Virus record (IMG/VR): IMGVR_UViG_3300022208_000017
Span: 1 to 33,586 of that record
Strand: one strand, 5' to 3'
DNA length: 33,586 bases
Source: a virus
Shown here: positions 20,587 through 29,477 of the stretch, piece after piece
Layout of the letters: each line of letters starts with the position of its first letter
Numbering within the stretch: the first letter of the stretch is position 1
Made by a program: the position numbers and the translations under genes
The notes under the pieces: model-generated
The model's database searches: none
The model's input: only the letters and a program-made list of their open reading frames with translations
What the model was told of the DNA's origin: nothing

Positions 20587-21437
20587 CGGATGCGTACCCT
20601 TGCTCCGAGCATGCCGCGAATCTGCTGCACGATGCGACCGGTCGCGGCGACGCTGTACGAGTAGTCGCCGAGGCTCTCGCTCGTCACGCCGAGATCCTTC
20701 TTGCGGTCACGGTACAGGCTCGCAGCCGTTTCGAGGCACGCCTGCTCGATGTCGAACGGGACCGTATCGTGACCTCCGTTGTAGGCCACGAGGACCGAGC
20801 GGTATTCGGCAGGGAACTCGGTCGCCCAGTGATCGCTCGGGAACGCGTCCGAGACCATCGAGATGATGCCGGCCTCCTGATCGACGCGAAGGTCCGCGGT
20901 CGTGTCCCAGGCTGCCGAGAGGTAGGCCGTCGTCGTGAGCACGTTCACGCCGGCCCGAGGATGCAACTGGTACGCGGAGAAGTCCTCGATGGCCGACGCC
21001 TCGAAGCCGGTCACGCCGTTGATATGTGTCGCGAGTTCCGCAGTCGTCTCGTGGTTCGTGAACTGGACCTGCTCGGTCGATTCCGAGCCGGTCGAGGTGA
21101 CGCGGAAGAGCCTGATATGACTCGGCGTGACCTCGACCGTCGCGAGGATGTCCGTCGAGCCTGACGCCGCCGACACGCTGAGCGCGTTCTGCGAGCCGAA
21201 CGCGACGTACTTCACGTGGTTGATCGGCCGCACCTTGACGCCGATCTGATCCGTGCCGAGGCTGTCGTGCCACTCGTACAGGTTCCGCGCCTTGATCGGC
21301 CTTCCGAGGATGGCCTCGATCAAGGCCGAAGCACGGTCGATCGAGCGCTCGAGGATCGTCTCGTCTACGCCGGCAGAGATGCCGAGGTACGACTGGAGGT
21401 TCGCGAGCGTGGTCAGTGAGTTCGCGTCGACGGCCAT
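20583..21437 (-). CDS. Head-tail connector (HK97 gp6-like)
   Basis: The 284 residues begin with LTTLANLQSYLGISAG and ILERSIDRASALIEAILG, the helical start of QLRG/gp6-type connectors. The C-terminal helix (DIEQACLETAASLYRDRKKD, near 233-252) is the other conserved element. The middle (about 70-215) is a large beta-rich insertion, longer than in typical gp6 proteins of about 100 residues. The product should form a ring below the portal. It starts immediately after the glycosyltransferase-like stop. Confidence 0.7.
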   Translation of the reverse strand: MAVDANSLTTLANLQSYLGISAGVDETILERSIDRASALIEAILGRPIKARNLYEWHDSLGTDQIGVKVRPINHVKYVAFGSQNALSVSAASGSTDILATVEVTPSHIRLFRVTSTGSESTEQVQFTNHETTAELATHINGVTGFEASAIEDFSAYQLHPRAGVNVLTTTAYLSAAWDTTADLRVDQEAGIISMVSDAFPSDHWATEFPAEYRSVLVAYNGGHDTVPFDIEQACLETAASLYRDRKKDLGVTSESLGDYSYSVAATGRIVQQIRGMLGARVRIR

Positions 21438-22541
21438 TCAAGTCCTCGCGTATGCCGGCTTCCCGCTGGTGACGTACTCGTTATGGTACTGGTGTCGCGC
21501 GGCGAACCTCTCGTCCGGCCACGAGATCATGACCTGCATGTGACCGATGCGGACGCGGTTCGCCTGCCAGACCTTGTAGCCGGATCGCTTCCACTGCCGC
21601 CAGAACTGGATATCGTCGTCGACGCGGCCCTCGCCCCAGGTTCCGTCCGGCGCAGGCTGGCCATGGAACCACGGCTTCGGCAGGTTCCGCAGCGCCTCCG
21701 CCCGGATCAGGGTCAGGCCGAAGTGCGCGGTCGCGACCTCGAGCGCCGGCGCGTTGACCTCCTCGGACGTGAGCGATGTACGCGCGTTGCCTTCGGCGTC
21801 CTCGCAGGTGATGAGGACGGTCTGCCGCTCGCGGCCGATCTGCATCGCCGCGACCGCGTCGAGGTTCCGCTCGGTCGCCAGCCGGTACAGAGCGACCACG
21901 TCCTCCTTCTGGAAGATCGTGTCGTAGTCGAGCGTGAGCACCCATTCGCAGGTCGGCTTCTTGATCGCCTCGGCCAGCAGCCGCGACAGGCACTGGCCCC
22001 AGAATGCGCCCGTGTGTTTCGTGATGTTGATCTTGAGCGGGATGAGAGCGCCGATCGCGCAGAACATGTTCTCCGTCCAGGCGAGCCGCGGCATCGATAT
22101 CAGCGCTTCGACGTTCGGTAGCGTGTGTATCGGAGGAACCTTCCGGGCCGCGATACCGATCGTCCACTGGCCTTCTCCGTCCGGCCATGGCTGGCAGTCG
22201 TCGAGACCGGCTTTCCGAAGCGTCTCGATGACCTTCGTCCGGTTCCAGAGCGAGCCGTGCTCGCCGGTCTTGCCGCAGACGATCGGCTCGATCTCGTGGC
22301 TCGTGCCGTTCTTGTACGCGTCGACGGCTCGATCGAAGTCCGGCACGCTGACACGCAACTCCGCTCCCTCGCGGAGTTTCGCTGTCCAGCGCATAACGGC
22401 TTGCGTAGCGGCCTCGCCGACGAACCGCTCCAGACCTTCCCGCACCTCGATCGCGTCGCAGGAGCCGTCCTCGACCGGCAGGTTCCCGGCCTGCTCGATC
22501 GGATACTCGGTGGCCTGCCCTTCTTTCCAGACGCTGAGCAT
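21438..22541 (-). CDS. Methyltransferase-like/GT-A glycosyltransferase fusion
   Basis: The ATG at 22541 gives 367 residues; the open frame upstream is a shadow. Residues 1-125 resemble the C-terminal half of a SAM-methyltransferase (LPVEDGSCDAIEVREGLERF, then ELRVSVPDFDRAV) without the glycine-rich AdoMet loop. Residues 145-367 look like a GT-A glycosyltransferase, with DYD (205-207) as a metal/nucleotide-sugar DXD motif in EWVLTLDYDTI, and VDDDIQFWRQW further on as a probable catalytic region. The gene lies in the head module next to the decoration candidate, suggesting modification of a virion protein. Confidence 0.65.
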   Translation of the reverse strand: MLSVWKEGQATEYPIEQAGNLPVEDGSCDAIEVREGLERFVGEAATQAVMRWTAKLREGAELRVSVPDFDRAVDAYKNGTSHEIEPIVCGKTGEHGSLWNRTKVIETLRKAGLDDCQPWPDGEGQWTIGIAARKVPPIHTLPNVEALISMPRLAWTENMFCAIGALIPLKINITKHTGAFWGQCLSRLLAEAIKKPTCEWVLTLDYDTIFQKEDVVALYRLATERNLDAVAAMQIGRERQTVLITCEDAEGNARTSLTSEEVNAPALEVATAHFGLTLIRAEALRNLPKPWFHGQPAPDGTWGEGRVDDDIQFWRQWKRSGYKVWQANRVRIGHMQVMISWPDERFAARHQYHNEYVTSGKPAYART

Positions 22542-22563
22542 GTTTCCGCTTCCCTGTAAGAGA

Positions 22564-22596
22564 CACGGCCGAGCGCCAACGTGACGCCCGGCCGTG
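22564..22596 (-). other. Hairpin before the glycosyltransferase-like gene
   Basis: cacggccg (22564-22571) pairs perfectly with cggccgtg (22589-22596). It sits in the 82-bp gap after the decoration-like gene. There is no U-tract. It could partly terminate the transcript or protect the highly expressed head mRNA. Confidence 0.5.
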
Positions 22597-22623
22597 CCGT
22601 GATCCCGTGCGGTGCGGATCGTA

Positions 22624-23076
22624 TCAGCCGGCCGCGTTGAAGAGGAGCGCGCCGGCAGCGGTCGCGTTGACCGGAGCCTGTCCGGGATTGTCGAGGATGC
22701 AGACTGCATCCATCGTCGGCGTGTTCGACGACGCGCGGAGGCCGAGGCGCAGATAGCGCTTCTTGCCGCGGAGGTCGACGTTCACGACGGCGAATGCGTC
22801 CTGGTTCGTAAGCGCCGTGCTGTTGATCTGCGTCGGAAGGCCCGACGAGATGGTGGTGATGGCAGCGAACGACGTGCTATTCGTGTCGTCGGCGTGCTCG
22901 ATGATGACGTGCGATGGGACGCTCGTCGCGGTCGCCGAGCGAGCGCCGATGATGAAGGTCGCCGAGTCGAAGCCGCGCACGTCGAGCGTGTTGCCGTAGA
23001 CGTTATTCGTGGACGAGCCGACCGTCTGCGGGACGAGAGCGACGCGAGCCTTGATGTTCTGAGCAGGAACGGACAT
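22624..23076 (-). CDS. Head decoration-like structural protein
   Basis: The 150 residues are beta-rich: ARVALVPQTVGSSTNNV, FDSATFIIGARSATATSV, DLRGKKRYLRLGLR, and a C-terminal Ala-rich end. I associate this sandwich-like pattern with proteins encoded next to major capsid genes in several phages. The gene follows the capsid gene after a strong hairpin. A capsid decoration role is inferred; a tail role is less likely given position. Confidence 0.55.
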   Translation of the reverse strand: MSVPAQNIKARVALVPQTVGSSTNNVYGNTLDVRGFDSATFIIGARSATATSVPSHVIIEHADDTNSTSFAAITTISSGLPTQINSTALTNQDAFAVVNVDLRGKKRYLRLGLRASSNTPTMDAVCILDNPGQAPVNATAAGALLFNAAG

Positions 23077-23095
23077 GGGTAGAGGATCCTTTCAA

Positions 23096-23124
23096 GGCGG
23101 AGCCGGCCGAAGCCGGACTCCGCC
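23096..23124 (-). other. UUCG-tetraloop hairpin after the major capsid gene
   Basis: On the minus strand GGCGGAG pairs with CTCCGCC and CCGGC pairs with GCCGG around a TTCG loop, with one bulged T. The C(UUCG)G loop is exceptionally stable in RNA. Without a U-tract it is better read as an mRNA-stabilising or partial-termination element between capsid and the decoration candidate. Confidence 0.65.
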
Positions 23125-23144
23125 GAGGGAAGAAGGCTGATGTA

Positions 23145-24527
23145 TCAGAGCTTGAGCGCGACGATCGGACCGGCGTCCGTGGCGTCGCCGAGGTTGGCGC
23201 ACTTGATGTCGAACCGCTCAGTGCCGCGGACGGCGACCTCGTCCTGCTCGAACGCGTTCAGCGCCGAGTCGGAGAAGGCGATCGAGGTCTGACGGCGGTC
23301 GCCGAAGTAAGCGGCCATCGCCAGATCGCCGAAGAGACACTGAATGGTGTCGGCGGTAAAGGTCTTACGCATGACCTGCACGTACTCGACCGGGTATCCG
23401 AGCAGGGTCGGAGTCGCGGTCCCGTCCTTGAGCTCGCGAGCGGTCACGCCGCCCGAGGCGTAGACGAGCCGCTCGAGGCAGGCGTGATAGAACGCCTTCG
23501 AGCAGTAGAACTTGCAGTTCGGCGAGTCGGCGTAGGCCGGCAGTTTGGCGACGAACGCCATGAGATCCGCCATGTCGAAATCCGAATAGGCGCTCGTCAG
23601 AGCCGCATCGCTGATTCCAGCCGCCGACGAGATGCCCTCGATCTCGGGAATGACGCCGACGATTCCGCCGTAGGTCGACGTGCCGTCGCCGTTGAAGCCG
23701 CACTCGTCCTCCTTCAGCGCGAACGCGTACGCGATCTCGTTCGCGATGTCGTCGCCGAGGTTCACGATGGCGTCCTCGTTGAGCTCGTTGCTCGCTGTCG
23801 TGAGGACCATGAACTTCTGCGCGACGAGGTTGACCTGGTCGAACACCTGCTGCGACTCGGTTCCGGCAGCAGCCTCGCCGACCGCGTAGGCGGTGAGCGT
23901 GGTCTTGCGACGCGGCATCCGCCTGGTGTCGCTGGACATCGGGACGTTCTTCGCGTTCCGGCGGAACACGCCGTAGCGCTCGCGGAGCGAGATCAGCGAC
24001 GACTCGAACTCGTCAGGGACGAGGAAGCCGCCGGCGCTGTTCACGCTCTCGGTGTGGCCCTTGGTGACGATGCCGTTCGACTGACACCAGTCGAGGCTCT
24101 TGCGGTGGCCGCGAGCGGCCATGATGAAGCGGCCGAAGCGATAGGCTTCCTCGGCCGACTTGAGGTGACGGGCGCGGCCGTCGATCTTGATCTGGTCGGG
24201 CATGGTGATCCTCGGTGCAGCGGCGGCCTTGACCTCCGCGGCGATGGTCTTCTGGACGGTGTTACGAACGGCCTTCTCGGCGTCCTCGATCGGCATCTCG
24301 TCGGACGGCTTGACGGCGTCCTCCTCGACTTCGACCTCGGCAGCCGTGGCCGGCATGAGCTTGACCTCGTAGGCGATCTGATCCGGCGCGAGAGGGTTGC
24401 CCTCTGCATCGGTCACGAGCACGCCCTCGAGGTAGAGCGCCTTCGCCTGCTCAAAGCCGGCGGCGCCTTTCTGGTCGGCGATCTTCTGGAGATCGGCCTG
24501 GACCTCGGAAACGGACTTGGTCTTCAT
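23145..24527 (-). CDS. Major capsid protein (HK97 fold)
   Basis: The ATG at 24527 gives 460 residues. The first 110 residues are helical and charged (VSEVQADLQKIADQKG, acidic EVEVEEDAVKPSDE), the expected delta-domain scaffold removed by the prohead protease. The mature part contains GGFLVPDEFESSLISLRERYG, MPRRKTTLTAYAVGE, and a P-domain/A-domain succession ending in GTERFDIKCANLGD, typical of HK97-type capsids. It lies just after the protease gene. Confidence 0.9.
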   Translation of the reverse strand: MKTKSVSEVQADLQKIADQKGAAGFEQAKALYLEGVLVTDAEGNPLAPDQIAYEVKLMPATAAEVEVEEDAVKPSDEMPIEDAEKAVRNTVQKTIAAEVKAAAAPRITMPDQIKIDGRARHLKSAEEAYRFGRFIMAARGHRKSLDWCQSNGIVTKGHTESVNSAGGFLVPDEFESSLISLRERYGVFRRNAKNVPMSSDTRRMPRRKTTLTAYAVGEAAAGTESQQVFDQVNLVAQKFMVLTTASNELNEDAIVNLGDDIANEIAYAFALKEDECGFNGDGTSTYGGIVGVIPEIEGISSAAGISDAALTSAYSDFDMADLMAFVAKLPAYADSPNCKFYCSKAFYHACLERLVYASGGVTARELKDGTATPTLLGYPVEYVQVMRKTFTADTIQCLFGDLAMAAYFGDRRQTSIAFSDSALNAFEQDEVAVRGTERFDIKCANLGDATDAGPIVALKL

Positions 24528-24614
24528 GGTGAATCCCGGTTGGTGCGAATGTGACGACTCAGCGCCGCCGCACCGATCCGGCATTCAGCCACTCGTCCGG
24601 GCAAGGCTACGCGA

Positions 24615-25280
24615 TCATAGCACGATGCGACCGCGTGCCTTCGCGATCTCCTCGCGAGCGATCCTCGTGGCGATCTCGCGTCCGATCGCCGGCACGCTTA
24701 CCGCGATTGAGAACTTCCTGACAGGCGGTCGCTCGATCTTCGCCGGAACGTCGACGCGACCGAAGCGCTCAACAGCGGTTCGCGTCACGTAGCCCTTCTG
24801 GACCGCCGTGATGAGCGCGTCCTGATTCGCCGGCACGCTCACGACCGAGACCTCGAGCAGCTTCCACTTGGAGTAGACGCGTCGCACGTCCGGCCCGTAC
24901 TTGTCAACGTCGCCCTTCGTCGCGAGCCGCTCGCCGCCGTCCATCGGCACAAAGCCGATCGAGACGCCGCGGAGCACCTTCGCCTGTACCAGGCCGCGGA
25001 CGTAGTCGGGGAACCAGTCGCCGTCGAAGTCGTCCGGTCGCTTGGCGAACTCGAAGTCGGCGACGATCTCGCGATCGGCGCGCTTGAGCGTGACGGCCCG
25101 TCCGACAGGCTGCGACGTGTCGTGATTCCAGAGGAGGACCGGGTTCCGCTCGTAGTCCTTCGCGTTCATGCCGGCCGGAACCATCACCTCGCCGTCGCGG
25201 TCTACGCTGTCGGTGGAGATGGTCGCCTTGAACATGCCTCCGACGATCTCGCCTTCGGCCTTGAAGTCTTTACGGTTCAT
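24615..25280 (-). CDS. Prohead protease (HK97 S78/U35 type)
   Basis: The ATG at 25280 overlaps the portal stop (ATGA), giving 221 residues. Catalytic elements are visible: H53 in VLLWNHDTSQPVGRA, S107 in VLRGVSIGF, and E143 in LLEVSVVSVPAN. The start (STDSVDRDGEVMVPAGM) is the normal N-terminal strand region. The enzyme matures the prohead by digesting the capsid delta domain. The frame upstream of 25280 is shadow of the portal gene. Confidence 0.9.
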   Translation of the reverse strand: MNRKDFKAEGEIVGGMFKATISTDSVDRDGEVMVPAGMNAKDYERNPVLLWNHDTSQPVGRAVTLKRADREIVADFEFAKRPDDFDGDWFPDYVRGLVQAKVLRGVSIGFVPMDGGERLATKGDVDKYGPDVRRVYSKWKLLEVSVVSVPANQDALITAVQKGYVTRTAVERFGRVDVPAKIERPPVRKFSIAVSVPAIGREIATRIAREEIAKARGRIVL

Positions 25281-28267
25281 TCGGGCAGATCCTCGAGGAC
25301 GGGAATGATGTCGCAGCGGCAGTTCGGATGCAGAGGCGGTCCGGTCACGTTGTCGAAGTCGACGACGAAGCGCGAGCCGTCCGAGGCCGTTATGACGTCG
25401 CCGACCTTGTAGAACGCGTCGTTCATGCCTTTCGTCTGGTCTTCGCGTCCGACAGCCTCGCAGAAGGGACATGCCTCGGGCGCGACGAGCCACTTCTTGC
25501 CCGTGACCATGTCGGTCTGCTTCCAGGCCTGAACCTGCCCCTCGACGTAGGCTCGTGCCGACTCGGTCCTAGCGATGGTCTGGGCGCGAGCCGGATCGAA
25601 TCCCTTCGCCTCGATGTCGTCGGCGATCTCGTCGATCGTCTTGCCTTGCTCGAGGCCGCGACCGAGGATCGACTCGACGCGACGTACGGTCGTTCCGCCG
25701 ACGCTGTTCGCGAGTCGCGTCGTCGACCTGTTGACCCAGCGCTGCACCTCGTCGTTCGCGAAGTCGAAGCCGATAGCCTCGGCGACGTCGCGATCTGCAC
25801 GACGCAAGGCCGCCTCGATCGATGAGATGCCGCGATCTCCGCCGAGTTTCATGACCTGCTCGATATGCGGCTTCGCCGCGTCCTTCAGGTCTTGCGAGAA
25901 CTTCGCGATCGCGAGTTCCTGCCGTGCTCGATCGAAGAGCGCCGATCCCTCCAGGCCGCTCCCGCGAAGCGCCCTCACGACCGAGCCGATGCGATCGCGT
26001 CCGACCTTGACGAGCGTCCTCTCCAGTTGCCGGATGATCCGCATCTCGTCGCGGCTGTAGCCTGCGGCCTTCGCGTGGAAGCCGTCGTCCTGCCACGCCT
26101 GCGATTGTGTAATGGTCTCGCCTTTCACGTGCGAGCAGCCGCACTTCTTACTCTTCGACTCGCAGTAGTCGATCGCGATCGCGACCGCTTGGTCCTGCGG
26201 ATAGCCTTCGTCCATTAGCGTTCGGACCTTGTCCGAGACGCAGTCGTCAGCCTGCTTCGTGCCGTCCGTCTCGTCGTCGGCACGGTCCATCCTCTCGACG
26301 ACGCGAGCCGACCAGTCGCGGCCGTCGTCGCCGCCCCAGAGCAGCCACGCGATGAACCCGGCCGAAGGATCGCTCGGATCGTCCCAGCCGGGCCGCTTGT
26401 CGACCGCGTGCCTGGCGAAGTAGGACGCCATGCGACGGACGGTGTCCGGCGACAGTACCTCGCGGTTCTTGAGCTGCGTCGCTCGAGCGACTCCGACCTC
26501 GGTCCCGCCTCGGTTGAACTCGCCGCGGAGCCTGAGACCGCGATCGGCCGCCTCGGACATCTCCTCGGTCGGCGTGAAGTCTATCGCCTCGTACCGGGCC
26601 GGAGCGTCCGCCGTAATCGCCTTTACGGCCTCCTGAGGCGCTTCGGCCGCAACCGTGGCCTCCGGGACCGGCTGCACGTCCGAAGGTTGTATCGTCGCCT
26701 GAGCAGCCACCATACGAGCCGCCTGAGCCGGCGATAGACCAACCGCTACGAGGAGCGCCTCGCCAGCCTGAGGAGCCAGAGATCCGGCCGTGATCGCGAG
26801 CAGGATCTCTTGTGCCGCTTGGATCTGGGCGCCGTTGAGTGGCTCGACCTTCTCGACCGGAGCCGCCGGCTGCGTCGGCTCGACGGTCGGAGCCGTCTCG
26901 GGAGCGGCCTGCGTCGGCGCGTCCGTCAGGTCGCCGCCGAGATCGAGGCCGCTGCCGAGCGGCATCCCGCCGACGATCGGTGCGTCGGCGTCTGGATGGT
27001 CTATGGGATCGAAGCCGCGGAGCTCGCGAACCTCGTTGATGGTCAGCACGCCGGACGAGATGAGTCCCTGATGCTCCTGCAAGTCGAGCGCCCGGTTCGC
27101 CGGGACCGGATCGTCGTACGCGAGGACCGCCTCGTCCTGTAGGCCGAACATCGGAAGCAGCTTCTGGTTCAGCGTTTCCTCGTCAAGCCGCAGGAGCGGC
27201 AGGATCGTCGACTCGCGCCACTGCGCGAAGCCGGTCGTGCTGCTCGCGAGGTTCGGATCGTTCGCCTTGAGCATCGTGACCGGCACGCCGAAGATCGCCG
27301 CGATCTCCTCCACGATCTCGTCGCGACCGCCAAGATCCTTCGGAGGGAACGCCATCGGCTTTAGGTCGACCTGTCCGGTCAACGCGATGAACTTGCCGGC
27401 CTTGCCTGGACCGCGGAGCCGCTCGTTCACGGCTCGCTCGAACTCGGCGATCGCGTCCTCGGATGCGTCCTCGTTCTTGATCGTCGCGAGGTAGTCGGGC
27501 CGAGCGTGATTCGCCGCGAACGCAAGGTCCATCTCGTGGAACGCGTCGTTCAGGTCGACCGCGCCCCAGGCCGCTTCAACCTTGCCGAGACCGTAGAACA
27601 GGTCAGCCGGGTTCGGGCGCTTGAAGTGCAGCACCTCGTCGGGCGCGAGCGTGACCTTGTTCTGAGTCTCGCGGCCGTACAGGTAGCCGGCGATGAACTT
27701 CTGCGGATCAGGAATGATCTCGACCCACTGCGGAGGCATCGGCCAGAGTTCGGCCGGCACGCCGAGCGTGTTCGGGATCACGTGGAGATACGCGTTCCCG
27801 GTCAACTCCTGCCAGAGCGTACGAGTCGCGGCCAGGTCAAACCCGTTCATCGCCGGATTCACCTTGCGGAGCAGGTCGAGGACCGGATGCGCCTCGGTGA
27901 CCTCCTCGAAGTCGGCTCCGAAGTCATGCATTTTCGTCATCACGGAACGAGATGGCGTGCGAGCGGCATCGCCGAGGAGGTACGCCTTTCGTCCCTTGGC
28001 AGGCTTCGCCGTCCGGTACAACTTGCGGCCCGTGCCTCCCTTGACATACAGCCGCAGCGGCACGGCCGAGACGCCGAACGCGTTTATCTGGGCAGCCGCG
28101 TACACCCACGAGCGGTACTTGCGGACGGCTGCGGTCGCCGTGTAGACCGGCCGATGATCGATGCCCGAACCGCCGGAGATGATCCCGAGCGACGCCCGAA
28201 GGTAGCGGTTGACCTGCTGCTGCTCGGCCTGCTTGCGTCGGAAGAGGGATCGGATTCGATCGAGCAT
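25277..28267 (-). CDS. Portal protein fused to MuF-like head-morphogenesis domain
   Basis: The ATG at 28267 overlaps the TerL stop by one base and gives 996 residues. Residues 1 to about 450 are an HK97-type portal (YRSWVYAAAQINAFGVSAV, LWQELTGNAYLHVIPN, IFGVPVTMLKANDPN). A Pro/Glu/Ala linker follows. Residues 559-660 form a phage domain with GGTEVGVARA and RMASYFARHAVDK, then a small CVSDKVRTLMDEGYPQDQA motif (about 672-705). Residues 890-991 are the SPP1 gp7/Mu F-type minor head domain (ARTESARAYVEGQ, CPFC, then PPLHPNCRC). Normally portal and MuF are separate genes. Confidence 0.9.
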   Translation of the reverse strand: MLDRIRSLFRRKQAEQQQVNRYLRASLGIISGGSGIDHRPVYTATAAVRKYRSWVYAAAQINAFGVSAVPLRLYVKGGTGRKLYRTAKPAKGRKAYLLGDAARTPSRSVMTKMHDFGADFEEVTEAHPVLDLLRKVNPAMNGFDLAATRTLWQELTGNAYLHVIPNTLGVPAELWPMPPQWVEIIPDPQKFIAGYLYGRETQNKVTLAPDEVLHFKRPNPADLFYGLGKVEAAWGAVDLNDAFHEMDLAFAANHARPDYLATIKNEDASEDAIAEFERAVNERLRGPGKAGKFIALTGQVDLKPMAFPPKDLGGRDEIVEEIAAIFGVPVTMLKANDPNLASSTTGFAQWRESTILPLLRLDEETLNQKLLPMFGLQDEAVLAYDDPVPANRALDLQEHQGLISSGVLTINEVRELRGFDPIDHPDADAPIVGGMPLGSGLDLGGDLTDAPTQAAPETAPTVEPTQPAAPVEKVEPLNGAQIQAAQEILLAITAGSLAPQAGEALLVAVGLSPAQAARMVAAQATIQPSDVQPVPEATVAAEAPQEAVKAITADAPARYEAIDFTPTEEMSEAADRGLRLRGEFNRGGTEVGVARATQLKNREVLSPDTVRRMASYFARHAVDKRPGWDDPSDPSAGFIAWLLWGGDDGRDWSARVVERMDRADDETDGTKQADDCVSDKVRTLMDEGYPQDQAVAIAIDYCESKSKKCGCSHVKGETITQSQAWQDDGFHAKAAGYSRDEMRIIRQLERTLVKVGRDRIGSVVRALRGSGLEGSALFDRARQELAIAKFSQDLKDAAKPHIEQVMKLGGDRGISSIEAALRRADRDVAEAIGFDFANDEVQRWVNRSTTRLANSVGGTTVRRVESILGRGLEQGKTIDEIADDIEAKGFDPARAQTIARTESARAYVEGQVQAWKQTDMVTGKKWLVAPEACPFCEAVGREDQTKGMNDAFYKVGDVITASDGSRFVVDFDNVTGPPLHPNCRCDIIPVLEDLPE

Positions 28268-29472
28268 CAGATGACTCGGAAGCGGAACGTGGCCGGCCGG
28301 TTCGCCGCTCGACGTACGGCCAGGGCGAGCGCCATAACGCCGTCGTCGTGCATACTCGCTGGTGCAGTGTATCGAACGCCGGTACGCGTCGACTCCCACT
28401 CGAACGCCTCGAGCTCGACTCGAAGGAAGCCGTCAGGGAACCGGACCTCGCTCCGCTGGATCGCCGCGGCCAGTCCTTCGAGCAGTTGCTGACGGCTCGT
28501 CGCGGTGAACTTGAACCCCTCGACGTTGGGCCTGCCGCGCTGGAGATCCTCGACGATCGGATCGCCGACGCCGGTCGAGTCGATCATCGTCGGAACCTTG
28601 CCGATGGTGGACGCGATCCGCTCGCGTGTCGCCTGCCAGTCGAGCCGGAAGCGATCGAGGTAGCAGACCGTGCCGGTCGCATCGAGGCCGAGGATCACGG
28701 TCCAGTCTGTCGTCTTGGCCAGGTCGATCCCGAACGCAGCCGGCTCGGCCGTGCTGAGCGGTCGGATCGCCGCACGGATCGCGTCGAGGCCGAACGGGTT
28801 CCCGCCGTCGTCCGACGCCTCGACGAGGTAAAGCTCGCGGAACACGTGGTCGGGCAGTTGCCGCTTCGCCGCCTCGACCTCGTCCGAGGCGAGCACGCCG
28901 CCGGCGACCGCGTCGGCTGCGGTCAACTTGTGGTACGCGCAGTCCGGCTCCGCTCCGGCCTCGGCAAGCCTCGCCAGCCGGTACGCCCAGTTCTTCCGGC
29001 CCTTGAGGTTGCCGATGATCCGGCACGGGCCGCGTGTCGCCGACAGCGTCGACCTGACCGCGTGCCACGACTCCTCCGGGCAGCGTGTCGCCTCGTCGAT
29101 GACCGCGGCGTGAACGTCCTCGCCGTAGAGCGTGTCGGGGTTGTCTGCCGACTTGAACGCGACCTTCGAGCCGTTCGCGAGCTTGATGACGAGACGCGAC
29201 GTGTTCTCTTCCCAGATCCGCTTCTCGGGATCGGCGTCCCGGAGCATCGCCGCGAGCCGCTCGAAGCCGACCGTCTTGGTGACCTCGAACGTCGGCGCGA
29301 CCCACCAGCAGACCGAGTTCGGGCGGTTCCAGGCGAACTCCAGTACCCAGAGCAGGCAGCCAACGGTCTTGCCGCTCTTGGTGCTCGCCTCGATGATGAC
29401 GAACCGGGCCGGATCGCAGATCGCGTCGTGCTGCTTCCGGTACAGCGGCGGGAGTTCGATCGCGGCCTGCAT
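28267..29472 (-). CDS. terL: Terminase large subunit
   Basis: The ATG at 29472 follows GGAGTG by a few bases, giving 401 residues; earlier in-frame codons are shadow of the previous gene. The ATPase has Walker A ASTKSGKT (29-36), Walker B VIDE (124-127) and coupling motif IIGN (152-155). The RNase H-like nuclease has Asp residues in FGIDLAKTTDW (D250), TMIDSTGVGD (D298) and HDDG (376-377). It packages phage DNA through the portal. The packaging strategy cannot be read from sequence alone. Confidence 0.93.
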   Translation of the reverse strand: MQAAIELPPLYRKQHDAICDPARFVIIEASTKSGKTVGCLLWVLEFAWNRPNSVCWWVAPTFEVTKTVGFERLAAMLRDADPEKRIWEENTSRLVIKLANGSKVAFKSADNPDTLYGEDVHAAVIDEATRCPEESWHAVRSTLSATRGPCRIIGNLKGRKNWAYRLARLAEAGAEPDCAYHKLTAADAVAGGVLASDEVEAAKRQLPDHVFRELYLVEASDDGGNPFGLDAIRAAIRPLSTAEPAAFGIDLAKTTDWTVILGLDATGTVCYLDRFRLDWQATRERIASTIGKVPTMIDSTGVGDPIVEDLQRGRPNVEGFKFTATSRQQLLEGLAAAIQRSEVRFPDGFLRVELEAFEWESTRTGVRYTAPASMHDDGVMALALAVRRAANRPATFRFRVI

Positions 29473-29477
29473 GGATG

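Noticed and set aside
23484-24554. Long plus-strand ORF of 356 codons opposite the capsid gene
   Set aside because: It is a leucine/arginine/valine-rich antisense shadow of the major capsid gene, a common by-product of high G+C; no start site or domain supports it.
27506-28492. Plus-strand ORF of 328 codons opposite the portal gene
   Set aside because: Arginine-rich shadow of the portal coding frame with no recognisable fold, and it would be the only gene on that strand.
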